Source: a virus. From it: a DNA stretch of 64,000 bases. Under the pieces are notes generated by a model, which saw nothing but the letters and a program-made list of their open reading frames with translations, did not search any database and was not told the DNA's origin. The translations under genes and the position numbers were made by a program. The stretch is from the IMG/VR virus record IMGVR_UViG_3300008050_000036, positions 1 through 64,000 of that record, one strand, 5' to 3'. Each line of letters begins with the position of its first letter. Position 1 is the first letter of the stretch. Below are positions 1 through 7,448 of the stretch, piece after piece.

Positions 1-2
1 CC

Positions 3-776
3 CCTATGCAAAAAGGAATAGTCCATTGTGCTGATGTTGGGCCAGCAATGACGGCTTCAGGGCCTCCTTACTCAAGAACAGGGCAAGAGGCCGTTGAAGC
101 CGAAGCAATAGTAGTTCAAGCCCCTATGCACGACCCATCACCAACCCTTGACGCTTCTTATGGTGTAGGGGCAGGTATGCGAGCAGGTATTGAACGGCAA
201 TGTATTGGTGTTTCTAAAACCTATATTGAAAGCGATTTTGCTGAATATAGCGAAAGTGAAAAAGGATGCACTTTGCGTTGTTCGGGCGGAGATGGTATGG
301 AAGTCTTAGTCAATGAAAAAATTGGTGTTGATATTTGGAATCATCAAATTACAGGTGAAACGGCTTCAACGATGGGGTCTAATACTGGTATTGCTATTGA
401 TAATGGGCCAATGGTGATGGAAAAAGAAGGGGTGGTAGCACCGACTCTTACATCATGGAATCTTGATAGCCGTTCACCACAAAGCGAAGAACAACAGAAG
501 ATTGTGGGCGCGATATTTGAAACAACCCATGTTGTGCGCCGCCTAACCCCAAATGAATGTGAACGCTTGCAGGGCTTCCCTGACAATTATACTCAAATAC
601 CATACAAAGGTAAATCTATTGAAGATTGCCCCCAAACCCACCGCTACAAGGCATTGGGCAATAGTATGGCAGTTCCGGTAATGAAATGGATTGGGCAGCG
701 TGTTGAAGCGGTTGATTCATTAGATTTAAGTGAAAGAAAAGCCAGTAAAACAACCGTTCAAAAAAGCCTTTGGTGA
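3..776 (+). CDS. DNA cytosine-C5 methyltransferase, C-terminal part (5' end outside window)
   Basis: Transfers a methyl group from SAM to C5 of cytosine in DNA. The visible part is the target-recognition region and the C-terminal conserved block. Motif IX appears as RRLTPNECERLQGFPDNY near nt 537-590 and motif X as ALGNSMAVPVMKWIG near nt 651-695, with the intervening RYK typical of phage Dcm enzymes. The frame is open to the left edge, so the catalytic PC motif and SAM-binding motif I lie outside the window and cannot be checked. The gene ends just before the next methyltransferase, and the SD-like GGTGATGA for that gene spans its stop codon, so the two are probably co-expressed. It is likely used for protection of viral DNA or for epigenetic marking. 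Family assignment is secure; target sequence unknown. Confidence 0.9.
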   Translation, partial: PMQKGIVHCADVGPAMTASGPPYSRTGQEAVEAEAIVVQAPMHDPSPTLDASYGVGAGMRAGIERQCIGVSKTYIESDFAEYSESEKGCTLRCSGGDGMEVLVNEKIGVDIWNHQITGETASTMGSNTGIAIDNGPMVMEKEGVVAPTLTSWNLDSRSPQSEEQQKIVGAIFETTHVVRRLTPNECERLQGFPDNYTQIPYKGKSIEDCPQTHRYKALGNSMAVPVMKWIGQRVEAVDSLDLSERKASKTTVQKSLW

Positions 777-783
777 TGATATT

Positions 784-2073
784 ATGGGGTTTGAATTATT
801 ACATGGGAATTGCCTCACGGTAATGGCCGAAATGGATGACAATACAATTGATTCTATCGTCTGCGACCCACCGTATGGATTACATTTTATGCAATCCAAA
901 TGGGATTACGATGTGCCGTCTGTTGAGATTTGGAAAGAGGCTTTAAGGGTCTTAAAACCCGGAGGCCACCTTCTTTCATTCGCCGGTTCTCGCACTTATC
1001 ACCGTATGGCGGTGAACATTGAAGATGCAGGGTTTGAAATCAGGGACCAAATCATGTGGGTGTATGGGTCGGGTTTTCCTAAATCGTTGAACATCAGCAA
1101 GGCAATAGACAAAGCCAAAGGTGCGGAAAGAAAAGTTGTGGGGTATGATTCAAGCAAGGTAAGACCCAACAAAGAAAATTATGCTAAGAGAACTGCCCCC
1201 GCCACACCCGAAGCGAAACAATGGGATGGTTGGGGTTCAGCCCTCAAACCCGCCCATGAGCCTATCGTGGTCGCCCGTAAGCCTCTCATCGGAACTATCG
1301 TTGAGAATGTGCTTGAGCATGGCACAGGCGGATTGAACATTGACGGTTGCAGGGTTGGAACTAATGATAAATTAGTATCAGGTGGCAATTTGGTATCTCA
1401 TTCTGCCGATGAAAGAACGGGGCAAGCATTAGGTATGTTTCAACAAGGAACAGAAAACACCTTTGTTCAAAACCCAAAAGGCCGTTTCCCTGCGAATATC
1501 ATTTTTGATAAAGAAGCAAGTGCTATGCTTGATGAGCAAAGTGGTTTTACTCAAAGTGGTGCGCCCCGTAATGATAGGGAACAATCTATCGGGGCAATAT
1601 GGGGTAAAAACCGTAATCATATTCCTTGTGGTCCTCAATATGGAGATAAAGGCGGTGCATCCCGATTCTTTTACTGCGCTAAAGCAAGCAAAGACGAGCG
1701 AAACGCAGGGCTTGAACACTTTGTTGATGTTGAGCGCACTGACTACGGTGGCTTTCACAGTGAAGAAGGACTCATCGCCAACGGGCGCAACCCTGCGAAC
1801 CGACTCCCCATGAAGAACCCACATCCAACGGTAAAGCCGGTTGCCCTCATGCGCTACTTATGCCGCCTTGTGACTCAACCAAATGGAATCACCCTTGACC
1901 CTTTTATGGGTTCAGGGACAACTGGTATCGCCGCCACCCAAGAAGGCTTCAATTTTATAGGTATTGAAATGAGCGAGGAATATATCGAAATCGCCAAACA
2001 ACGAATAAATCATTGGTCTGATGCTCAAGAAGAAATAATAAAAGAAAAGAATAAACAAACCTTTCTTTGGTGA
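784..2073 (+). CDS. DNA methyltransferase, N4-cytosine/N6-adenine type (beta-class order)
   Basis: Methylates an exocyclic amino group in DNA using SAM. Catalytic motif IV DPPY is at residues 28-31, and the SAM-binding motif DPFMGSGTTG is near residues 372-381. Thus motif IV precedes motif I, the beta-class arrangement of the N6_N4_Mtase family. The roughly 340 residues between them hold the target-recognition region. ATG 784 is chosen because GGTGATGA lies just upstream and the DPPY block then starts at the usual distance; an upstream start at 730 would overlap the preceding gene by 47 bp. It sits between the C5 methyltransferase and the primase in the plus-strand DNA cluster, with no restriction enzyme nearby, so it is probably a solitary viral methylase. 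Whether it makes m6A or m4C cannot be read from the sequence. Confidence 0.88.
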   Translation: MGFELLHGNCLTVMAEMDDNTIDSIVCDPPYGLHFMQSKWDYDVPSVEIWKEALRVLKPGGHLLSFAGSRTYHRMAVNIEDAGFEIRDQIMWVYGSGFPKSLNISKAIDKAKGAERKVVGYDSSKVRPNKENYAKRTAPATPEAKQWDGWGSALKPAHEPIVVARKPLIGTIVENVLEHGTGGLNIDGCRVGTNDKLVSGGNLVSHSADERTGQALGMFQQGTENTFVQNPKGRFPANIIFDKEASAMLDEQSGFTQSGAPRNDREQSIGAIWGKNRNHIPCGPQYGDKGGASRFFYCAKASKDERNAGLEHFVDVERTDYGGFHSEEGLIANGRNPANRLPMKNPHPTVKPVALMRYLCRLVTQPNGITLDPFMGSGTTGIAATQEGFNFIGIEMSEEYIEIAKQRINHWSDAQEEIIKEKNKQTFLW

Positions 2074-2079
2074 TGACAA

Positions 2080-3141
2080 ATGGCACATTTATTTCGACAT
2101 TTTCCGCGCGAAGTAGATATGCGGAAGCGCAAAGTGGTGCATACGATGGAGGAATTACAACATTACGTGAACGCCACTAATGGGGGAGATAATTTAACCA
2201 CTACTGTTTATGGTTTTAGGGAATTAAAACCAAACGGGCATAGGGGCGAATACTCTACCGCCATAATACCCCATTTTGTAATTGATTTAGACTATGAACG
2301 GGCTTTGGTTGATGGGCGCACCGCGATTGAAGCAGGTAATAGGTGCATTGAAGAAGTTAATATGCTGCACCAACACTTGCTCTCAAATAACTGGAAACAT
2401 GGTATGTGGTTCACTGGCGGGGGGGTTCATATATGGGTTAATCTTGACCGCACATATTATCCTGAAGGGGCAGAAATGTCCGATATACTGATTGCTGGTC
2501 GGCGTATGATAGAGGGGTGGGTAAAGGAATGGGATTTATCCACACTTGACCCCGTAGTATCATTTCGACCTGACCGGCATATTCGCATCCCCAACACATA
2601 TAACTTCAAAAGAGGTTATTGGGGAATGCCCCTCACTACCAGTGATTTAGAAGGTGAATGGAAGGCAATACTAAATAAAGCAAACAAGCCCCATTCAGGT
2701 ATGAACATTTACGGCTCTAAGGGGCTTACGCTTGAGGTAAAGAAGCGGGACCCCAACCAACCCTTTGAAGCCGAAGCGGTTGAAGTGGATATGAAAAAAG
2801 TAGGCAAAATATCTGTATTACCCTGTTTGGCTACTGCGGCTTGCGAACAACCAAACCCGCCACACGAAGCAAGGGTATATCTAATTTTATTCTTACAAGA
2901 CCGCTTCAGGTCATTTGCCCGCCCCCCTCGTTCATCACCAACCTCTAATGCAAGTATCAAAGAGTCAATCAAGGCTTTCATTAAAGTGTTGAATTGGTCT
3001 GACTACAAAGAAGATATTACCAGTAGTTATGTTGAACATAGTGTGGACCGATATTACAAAACCCCATCTTGTAGGACATTATATGAGAATGGTTATTGCT
3101 TAGGTAAATGCCCGTTTTATGACGGTAGTGGGGGGCAATAA
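2080..3141 (+). CDS. Archaeo-eukaryotic primase (PriS-like) with PriL-type Fe-S C-terminal domain
   Basis: Synthesises primers for viral DNA replication. The N-terminal AEP domain shows the metal-binding DLD motif (D69, D71 in FVIDLDYE), the GGGVHIW segment with H117, and the third motif around R169 (HIRIPNTYNF). After residue 245 the sequence changes to a PriL C-terminal-type domain. Four cysteines, C249, C331, C340 and C344, sit in contexts (LPCL, PSCRTL, GYCLGKC) matching the [4Fe-4S] ligands of archaeal and eukaryotic primase large subunits. Catalytic and Fe-S parts are normally on separate PriS and PriL subunits, so this is a single-chain fusion of the kind found in mobile elements. It starts six bases after the methyltransferase stop behind GGTGATGA. 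Family assignment is strong; the Fe-S assignment rests on Cys spacing and local similarity. Confidence 0.85.
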   Translation: MAHLFRHFPREVDMRKRKVVHTMEELQHYVNATNGGDNLTTTVYGFRELKPNGHRGEYSTAIIPHFVIDLDYERALVDGRTAIEAGNRCIEEVNMLHQHLLSNNWKHGMWFTGGGVHIWVNLDRTYYPEGAEMSDILIAGRRMIEGWVKEWDLSTLDPVVSFRPDRHIRIPNTYNFKRGYWGMPLTTSDLEGEWKAILNKANKPHSGMNIYGSKGLTLEVKKRDPNQPFEAEAVEVDMKKVGKISVLPCLATAACEQPNPPHEARVYLILFLQDRFRSFARPPRSSPTSNASIKESIKAFIKVLNWSDYKEDITSSYVEHSVDRYYKTPSCRTLYENGYCLGKCPFYDGSGGQ

Positions 3142-3200
3142 TTCAATTGAAAAAACGATTATTTAATTGAAAAATGCGCTAAAAATAATTCAATTGAAAA
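3141..3200. repeat. Cluster of three TTCAATTGAA-type palindromic repeats
   Basis: The 79-bp gap after the primase gene holds three related copies of ATT(C/T)AATTGAAAAA beginning at 3141, 3161 and 3188. The first and third contain the perfect 10-bp palindrome TTCAATTGAA (3142-3151 and 3189-3198); the middle one has one mismatch. Spacing is 20 and 27 bp. The repeats end about 20 bp before the start codon at 3221. Plausible roles are an operator array, a promoter region, or iterons of an origin beside the primase. Nothing in the sequence decides between them. Confidence 0.6.
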
Positions 3201-3220
3201 AAACGAAGGAGATATTAAAA

Positions 3221-3325
3221 ATGAGATTATGTGTAGTTAGAAATTGTGATAAAATAGCCCGCCGTGGGTTTAGAAAGTGTATCTCTTGCTTGCAGGGAAT
3301 AAAACCACCAACGGAGGAAGAATGA
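3221..3325 (+). CDS. Zinc-finger mini-protein (34 aa)
   Basis: A 34-residue gene missed by usual length cut-offs. ATG 3221 follows a strong GAAGGAGATATT ribosome-binding site. The product has four cysteines, C4, C9, C20 and C23 (LCVVRNC and CISC), plus several arginines, which fits a small zinc-binding knuckle. Its TGA at 3323-3325 overlaps the next gene's ATG 3322 (ATGA), giving translational coupling. It lies directly after the TTCAATTGAA repeats, so it would be the first gene of any transcript starting there. The function is unknown; a nucleic-acid-binding or regulatory role is inferred only from the fingers and the context. Confidence 0.6.
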   Translation: MRLCVVRNCDKIARRGFRKCISCLQGIKPPTEEE

Positions 3326-3663
3326 TGGTAGAAGAAGATTTAGAAAAGATAAGAGCCGATAAATTAGCCGCCATTAGTGCTAAAATGAATGAGGTAAAAG
3401 ACGAAGTAAAAGACCTACAAGCCATGCAAAATGAGTTCACTTGGTCTGACTTTGGCTTTGATGAACCGGAATGGGCTTTTAGAGATAGTGAAGAAATGTC
3501 CGGTGCTATGGAAATATGCCAGCGAGGTCAAACCGTTGCCATCACTGGTGACCCCCGTTGGGCATTGTTGGTGACAGATTTACTCAACCGAGCCAAGTTA
3601 GAAGAATTGATATTAAGTGAAAGGAGGGATTCTGCATCAAAAAATGTAAAGGTTGTGGAATGA
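3322..3663 (+). CDS. Hypothetical protein with N-terminal coiled coil
   Basis: A 113-residue protein with no recognised family. Residues about 5-35 are rich in E, K and A in heptad-like order, so a short coiled coil is likely. The middle is acidic and aromatic (WSDFGFDEPEWAF), and the C-terminal half may form a compact alpha/beta unit (TVAITGDPRWALLVTDLLNRA). Start 3322 (or 3325) is chosen because GGAGGAAG precedes it; the longer frame from a GTG at 3277 would run through the preceding mini-gene. It overlaps both neighbouring zinc mini-genes by a few bases, so the three are probably translated together with the nuclease downstream. Confidence 0.65.
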   Translation: MMVEEDLEKIRADKLAAISAKMNEVKDEVKDLQAMQNEFTWSDFGFDEPEWAFRDSEEMSGAMEICQRGQTVAITGDPRWALLVTDLLNRAKLEELILSERRDSASKNVKVVE

Positions 3664-3743
3664 TGGTTAAGGTATTGCACCCTGAGCATCGGCTTTGCAC
3701 AAGATGTGAGCGTAAGTTAAGGAGGCATCTAAATGGCAGATAA
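3636..3743 (+). CDS. Zinc-ribbon mini-protein, unusual or uncertain start
   Basis: A 35-residue frame with CKGC near the N-terminus and CTRC 15 residues later, a clear two-knuckle zinc ribbon followed by a basic tail. The first CxxC precedes the only ATG codons (3660 and 3663), so initiation at ATG would lose half of the zinc site. A perfect AAGGAGG at 3621-3627 lies eight bases before an ATC codon at 3636, so a rare ATC (or nearby non-ATG) start is possible. Alternatively, ATG 3660 forms an ATGA overlap with the preceding stop and makes a 27-residue basic peptide. The end overlaps the nuclease start and contains that gene's own AAGGAGG. The protein is probably real because both CxxC pairs and the ribosome-binding site are intact. 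Confidence 0.5.
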   Translation: MKKCKGCGMMVKVLHPEHRLCTRCERKLRRHLNGR

Positions 3744-4440
3744 GATATTGTATATTGATAATCGTGAACGGTCAGGTCTTGAAGAAGCAGTAAAAAAACA
3801 CGCTGATAAAAATAAAATAAAATGGGAAGTCAAACAAAACCTCATTACCGATTATTGCTATGGCTCTTTAGGCATTGAAGCAAAGAGTATGCAAGACTAT
3901 TTTCAATCATTACAAAGCGGCCACCTTCAACACCAATTAGAAAACATGGATGATAATTATGCCCGCATGGTGTTAGTCATTCATGGTAAATTAGACGGTT
4001 ATGTGGGGCGTTTGCGGCGGCGAGGCAGTAAGATGCCCTATGCCCGCGTAGAAGCCCAATTTATAGGCTCTTTGGCCCGCTTTGATGTGGATTTTGATAT
4101 GACTATTATGCACTTCCCTACTTCATCTGCCGCCGCCCGATGGATTGTTAAGCGGTGTCAGAAAGACGGCACAATAGGCAGCACTACCACTTATCGCACC
4201 CTACGGCGCACTACCAGTGAAGATTTACGCATTGATGCTTTACGTGCAATTGGTTGTAGTGAGGCTATTGCCACACGCCTAATAGCGAAGTTCGGCTCAA
4301 TCGCTGAAATATCGTGTGCTAATACAAAAGAATTGATGAAATTAGAAGGGGTCGGGAAGATTCGGGCGAAGGCAATTGTTGATGCCTTGAATAGTGAAAA
4401 CGCAGTGATGAAAGAAAAGGTCAAAATTACCTACGCCTAA
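3733..4440 (+). CDS. XPF/ERCC4-type structure-specific nuclease with HhH motifs
   Basis: Likely cuts branched or flap DNA at replication forks or recombination intermediates. The ERCC4 nuclease fold covers about residues 4-130, with IDNRERSG (9-15), TD at 39-40 in place of GD, and E49-A50-K51 followed by D55. In XPF, Mus81 and Hef the core is ERKxxxD; here the arginine is alanine while E, K and D remain, so activity is likely but should be tested. About residues 166-222 form a tandem helix-hairpin-helix region with LEGVGKIRAKAI. There is no helicase domain, unlike archaeal Hef. ATG 3733 has AAGGAGG eight bases upstream. It lies between primase and helicase genes, which supports a replication or repair role. 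Confidence 0.85.
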   Translation: MADKILYIDNRERSGLEEAVKKHADKNKIKWEVKQNLITDYCYGSLGIEAKSMQDYFQSLQSGHLQHQLENMDDNYARMVLVIHGKLDGYVGRLRRRGSKMPYARVEAQFIGSLARFDVDFDMTIMHFPTSSAAARWIVKRCQKDGTIGSTTTYRTLRRTTSEDLRIDALRAIGCSEAIATRLIAKFGSIAEISCANTKELMKLEGVGKIRAKAIVDALNSENAVMKEKVKITYA

Positions 4441-4448
4441 AGCATTAA

Positions 4449-6035
4449 ATGGGTGAGCCATATAGCAAGAAATCCGCAGGGGAAGATGAAATGACAATAA
4501 CTATAAGTGAGGAAATGAATAACTTAGAAAACAAAGTTCGCAAGTGGGATGACTACATGCTTGTGCAGGATGATAATGAGGGTGCGAGATTTATAAAACA
4601 TTATCTTGACCGCTTTAATACGGTGTCATATTTCAATGAGTTCGCCGGTTTGCTTTCATTCTTTTTTACGATGGGACAATTATGTGCGCCATATATGAGA
4701 ATACCGATTCTTGGGACATGGATTGATTGTAGGGTCCATACCTTTTGGATTCAACAATCAAGAACAGGTAAGTCGATTGCTTGGGAGTTCACTAATCGCT
4801 TATTAGGGGCTTTAGGTGTTGAAAGCGAATCATTTACTGCTGGTTCTGATGCTAAATTGATTGGAACAGTTAAAGAAGAAAGAATATATGATGATAACGG
4901 GCGACCTACTGGTGAAACACAGGTAATAACTACTGAGGGGCTATTAAATGGCTATAAAACGCTTGTATTTGATGAGGCTTCGGTTTTATTAAATGACAGT
5001 AAATCTCATTTTAGTGAAAAAATACTTTATTTACAACAGGCTATGGCCCCTCTTGGGTCAAGCACCAATGTATTAGTAAAGCACTTGGTAGGAGGGTCCG
5101 TTCACACACCTTCAGGTGTTTCCTTGTGGATGACAACCTTCCCCCCAAAAGACATTATGGCCCATGTATTAGACAAAGGCTTTTTTCAACGGGTTTTCTT
5201 ATTTCAAAATGATATTACCGCCGAACAACGCCACACAACCAGTGAAAAACGCATGGGTGGTGCATATGAAAAGGTAGATGAAGAAATAATGGATTATGAG
5301 GAAATTGCTGAATATATGCAAGGGTGTTGTGATTTAGTAAGAGAACGCCTTTGGGATGCTATCGGCCTTGAAAGTCGCTATATTGAAGTGCCTGACCCAA
5401 TGAACCCAAGAGAGCAAACCATGAGGCAAGAATTGACAAAGGCTACCCAATGGGCATCTTTAACTGATAGAGAGCGTGAAGATTACGCCATAAAACATGC
5501 ACACGATATATTTGACATATCTCCGGGGTATCACCCTGCTTTATTCAATGCACTTGATGATTATTACAGTTTAGCCAGTAGCATTTCAAATGAACATGTT
5601 AAGGAAACAGCGTTATCATTTTTACCGAACATTGAGAATTACACATTGATATTTTCTAATTTAATCGCCACCATTCGCCGTGAAAGCACAATTACCGAGG
5701 AACACATAATGATGGCTAATGAGATTATTTTTGACAATTTTCACAATTTGATTATTTGGCTTGAACAAAAACAAAGTGTGGTAAATAAGAAACGCAGCAC
5801 TGCTGAAAAGGAATCTTGGCGTAATGCTTTCAAACAATGTAAAGAATATGTGGATGATAAAGACGGTATTAAGAAAGTATTACAGGCGGATTTATTAAAG
5901 ATTTACGCTGAACAACAATCTATTGCCGACATTACTACAAGGCGGCGGTTTAATGCTCTCAAGAAAAGTGGTTTGATTACCATTAGCCGTAGTGGTAAAG
6001 GGAATCGCAACTTTATTCACTTTGCTTGGGGGTAG
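4449..6035 (+). CDS. AAA+ ATPase, probable replicative helicase, with C-terminal winged helix
   Basis: P-loop ATPase of 528 residues. Walker A is QQSRTGKS (residues 102-109), Walker B is LVFDEAS with D175-E176, a polar sensor-1 stretch WMTTFPP is near 227-233, and an arginine-finger candidate is R248 (FFQRVFLF). The last 50 residues (RRRFNALKKSGLITISRSGKG) look like a winged helix, as in MCM and DUF3987/D5-type helicases. The order primase-nuclease-ATPase points to the viral replicative helicase; whether it is MCM-related or DUF3987-like cannot be settled by eye. ATG 4449 follows the nuclease stop by eight bases but lacks a clear SD. ATG 4491 has AGGGGAAG upstream and is a plausible alternative removing 14 residues. 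Confidence 0.7.
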   Translation: MGEPYSKKSAGEDEMTITISEEMNNLENKVRKWDDYMLVQDDNEGARFIKHYLDRFNTVSYFNEFAGLLSFFFTMGQLCAPYMRIPILGTWIDCRVHTFWIQQSRTGKSIAWEFTNRLLGALGVESESFTAGSDAKLIGTVKEERIYDDNGRPTGETQVITTEGLLNGYKTLVFDEASVLLNDSKSHFSEKILYLQQAMAPLGSSTNVLVKHLVGGSVHTPSGVSLWMTTFPPKDIMAHVLDKGFFQRVFLFQNDITAEQRHTTSEKRMGGAYEKVDEEIMDYEEIAEYMQGCCDLVRERLWDAIGLESRYIEVPDPMNPREQTMRQELTKATQWASLTDREREDYAIKHAHDIFDISPGYHPALFNALDDYYSLASSISNEHVKETALSFLPNIENYTLIFSNLIATIRRESTITEEHIMMANEIIFDNFHNLIIWLEQKQSVVNKKRSTAEKESWRNAFKQCKEYVDDKDGIKKVLQADLLKIYAEQQSIADITTRRRFNALKKSGLITISRSGKGNRNFIHFAWG

Positions 6036-6595
6036 TAAGATTGAGAGGAATAGCCACTTTTTATGATTCTAATTTTGAAGAAGGTTGGCGTAGTGAAGAT
6101 TTACAAGTGGTGTTTATCGCCACATGGGATGGCTTCAAACATGAGGTATTTACCAACATTGACCTTAGCGAGCGAATACTTGGTTGTCCTATCAATCCGC
6201 TTAAGGAATGGCCTTCTAATAAGGAATACGTAGGGCATAATTTAGTGGGTTCACAAACAGGCCAGTATTTTGATTTGATGGATGAGGTAAAGAAAATTAC
6301 CGCTAAGTATTTGGATAATGAAGGAAAGCGTTGTTCTTTGGGTGAATTGGCTCGCTGGAATCAGCCCCAACCCCTGATAAATGATTTAGGGTCTAAAATG
6401 CGCCGCCTGATGGCTTGGCGTAAAGGACAACACATCAAAGTAGCCCGATGGTGTATGGAAGATGCAAGACTGTGTTATGACATATTTACCAAAGTGAGGC
6501 GTAATGGGGAAATTAGATTTAAGGACAATATCACTGGGAAGAAGCCGTTTGTTAAGGTGAATTGGGTAGTTCGTGCTAAAGGAGAGGAAGAATGA
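6026..6595 (+). CDS. RNase H-fold (DnaQ/YprB-like) nuclease-like protein
   Basis: A 189-residue protein similar in layout to the RNase H-like exonuclease domains attached to phage and archaeal helicases. It shows a beta strand and acidic start (TFYDSNFE), a mid motif YVGHNLVGSQ followed by FDLMDEV where these enzymes have GHN...FD, and a C-terminal WCMEDARLCYDIF where they have Y/C-xx-D. The tail GEIRFKD...VKVNW resembles the end of YprB-like domains. The usual N-terminal DxE is only loosely present, so catalytic competence is uncertain. No ATG is available: TTG 6026 lies inside the helicase gene, and TTG 6041 follows GGGGGT at better spacing. A proofreading or end-processing role beside the helicase is inferred. 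Confidence 0.5.
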   Translation: MGVVRLRGIATFYDSNFEEGWRSEDLQVVFIATWDGFKHEVFTNIDLSERILGCPINPLKEWPSNKEYVGHNLVGSQTGQYFDLMDEVKKITAKYLDNEGKRCSLGELARWNQPQPLINDLGSKMRRLMAWRKGQHIKVARWCMEDARLCYDIFTKVRRNGEIRFKDNITGKKPFVKVNWVVRAKGEEE

Positions 6596-6906
6596 TGAAA
6601 TATAAAGCATGGAGAGAAAGCGCAATTAGGTATTTGAAAATACATAATGAAGCAACAACAGAAGAATTGATTACTAAAGTTAAAAACCAAAGTGGTAAGT
6701 TAATGGGTTCTCGCAGAATGCCGACAAGTAAAAGAGGTGCGGCAAATTGTTTGGCTTCGGATAAAAGGTTTGTTAATATACGGAATATCAAAATAGAAGC
6801 AATACCACTGGCGGTTTGGGGTTTGAAGTGCGACATTTCTCCAATGTGGGGGGAAGAAAGCCCTTCCTTATCTATTCCTCATGGGTCGCTTACCACCTGC
6901 ACCTAA
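6592..6906 (+). CDS. Small winged-helix (HARE-HTH-like) protein
   Basis: A 104-residue protein. Residues about 10-65 read as helix-turn-helix: AIRYLKIHNEATTEELI, then a loop, then MPTSKRGAANCLASDKRFVNI. This matches the general layout of HARE-HTH or winged-helix domains, in which the final helix is followed by a strand ending in D-[RK]-F. The C-terminal 30 residues have no recognised features. The start ATG 6592 lies behind AAAGGAGAGGAAGA and overlaps the preceding stop. It is the last plus-strand gene of the cluster, and its end overlaps the 3' end of the convergent minus-strand gene by 39 bases. DNA binding is inferred; the target is unknown. Confidence 0.6.
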   Translation: MMKYKAWRESAIRYLKIHNEATTEELITKVKNQSGKLMGSRRMPTSKRGAANCLASDKRFVNIRNIKIEAIPLAVWGLKCDISPMWGEESPSLSIPHGSLTTCT

Positions 6907-7260
6907 TTGACGGCGCATCTTGGGTCTTGCCCCTGAACCACTACCGCGAACCTTGTTTCGTTTGTAGCGATTGGTTGTGCGCTTAGATTGGTTTTTGCGT
7001 GATTGACCCCAAGCCCTACGCTTGCCTTGTTTGGTAGCCCTATCAGATATGTTGTTTTTAGAATAGCCCCTAAATTGCCCTTTATCCATCTTATTTGTTT
7101 GACATCTTTCACAAAATTGCTGACCTAATGGCACTTGGGCCATACACATAACTCCTTCACAGGGCTTCCTACCCTCTCTAAGACCTATTCCCCGCCGCTT
7201 TACAACGGACCAGCCTTGATTGAAGGCATCTGTTTTAATTTGGGCCTCGCCTTTCGCCAC
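6868..7260 (-). CDS. Basic protein with Cys cluster and AFxxGWSVVK motif
   Basis: A 130-residue protein. It begins with the recurrent motif DAFNQGWSVVK (residues 11-21), then four cysteines (CEGVMC and CERC, about residues 34-57) that could bind zinc. The C-terminal 70 residues are almost all R, K, G, N, Q and S. The tail resembles nucleic-acid-binding low-complexity tails. No ATG is available at the front; the frame opens with GTG 7260, lying 61 bases inside the preceding zinc-ribbon gene in another frame. So either the genes truly overlap or a ribosomal frameshift joins them. It is the last gene of the long minus-strand array and converges on the plus-strand cluster. Function unknown; binding to packaged DNA is a guess from its charge. 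Confidence 0.55.
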   Translation of the reverse strand: MAKGEAQIKTDAFNQGWSVVKRRGIGLREGRKPCEGVMCMAQVPLGQQFCERCQTNKMDKGQFRGYSKNNISDRATKQGKRRAWGQSRKNQSKRTTNRYKRNKVRGSGSGARPKMRRQLGAGGKRPMRNR

Positions 7261-7448
7261 AAACTACCGCAGGTAGGACATTCCCATAAATATATCCTCT
7301 CCCGACTACCCGCATAGAAGCCATTTATGCGTAAAGCAAGAACGGGGGCTTCACATTTAATACATATTTGTTCAACTTTATCACGATAAGTAGCATCCCT
7401 GTATTTGTTCCCCACGCTCAATACCCCGCATGAGTATAATAAAACCAT
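7200..7448 (-). CDS. Small zinc-ribbon protein
   Basis: An up-to-82-residue protein with two CxxC knuckles, CIKC and CPTC, about 27 residues apart, enclosing short strands (PVLALRING, RERIYLWEC): a textbook zinc ribbon. ATG 7448 lies within the end of the upstream tail gene. GTG 7415, just after that gene's TGA (7418-7420) and behind GCGGGG, is a better start and would give about 71 residues. The last 20 residues are encoded by DNA that also encodes the start of the next protein in a different frame. It may be a late regulator or a virion-associated ribbon; nothing more specific can be said. Confidence 0.55.
   Translation of the reverse strand: MVLLYSCGVLSVGNKYRDATYRDKVEQICIKCEAPVLALRINGFYAGSRERIYLWECPTCGSLWRKARPKLKQMPSIKAGPL

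Noticed and set aside
1-130. CCCCTATGCA at 1-10 and at 121-130 as a terminal or direct repeat
   Set aside because: Only 10 bp long and both copies are inside the same coding frame; the right edge has no matching end, so it gives no evidence of a terminal repeat.
1429-1824. Antisense 131-codon frame inside the N4/N6 methyltransferase gene
   Set aside because: The forward gene has complete methyltransferase motifs on both sides and the antisense frame has no such pattern.
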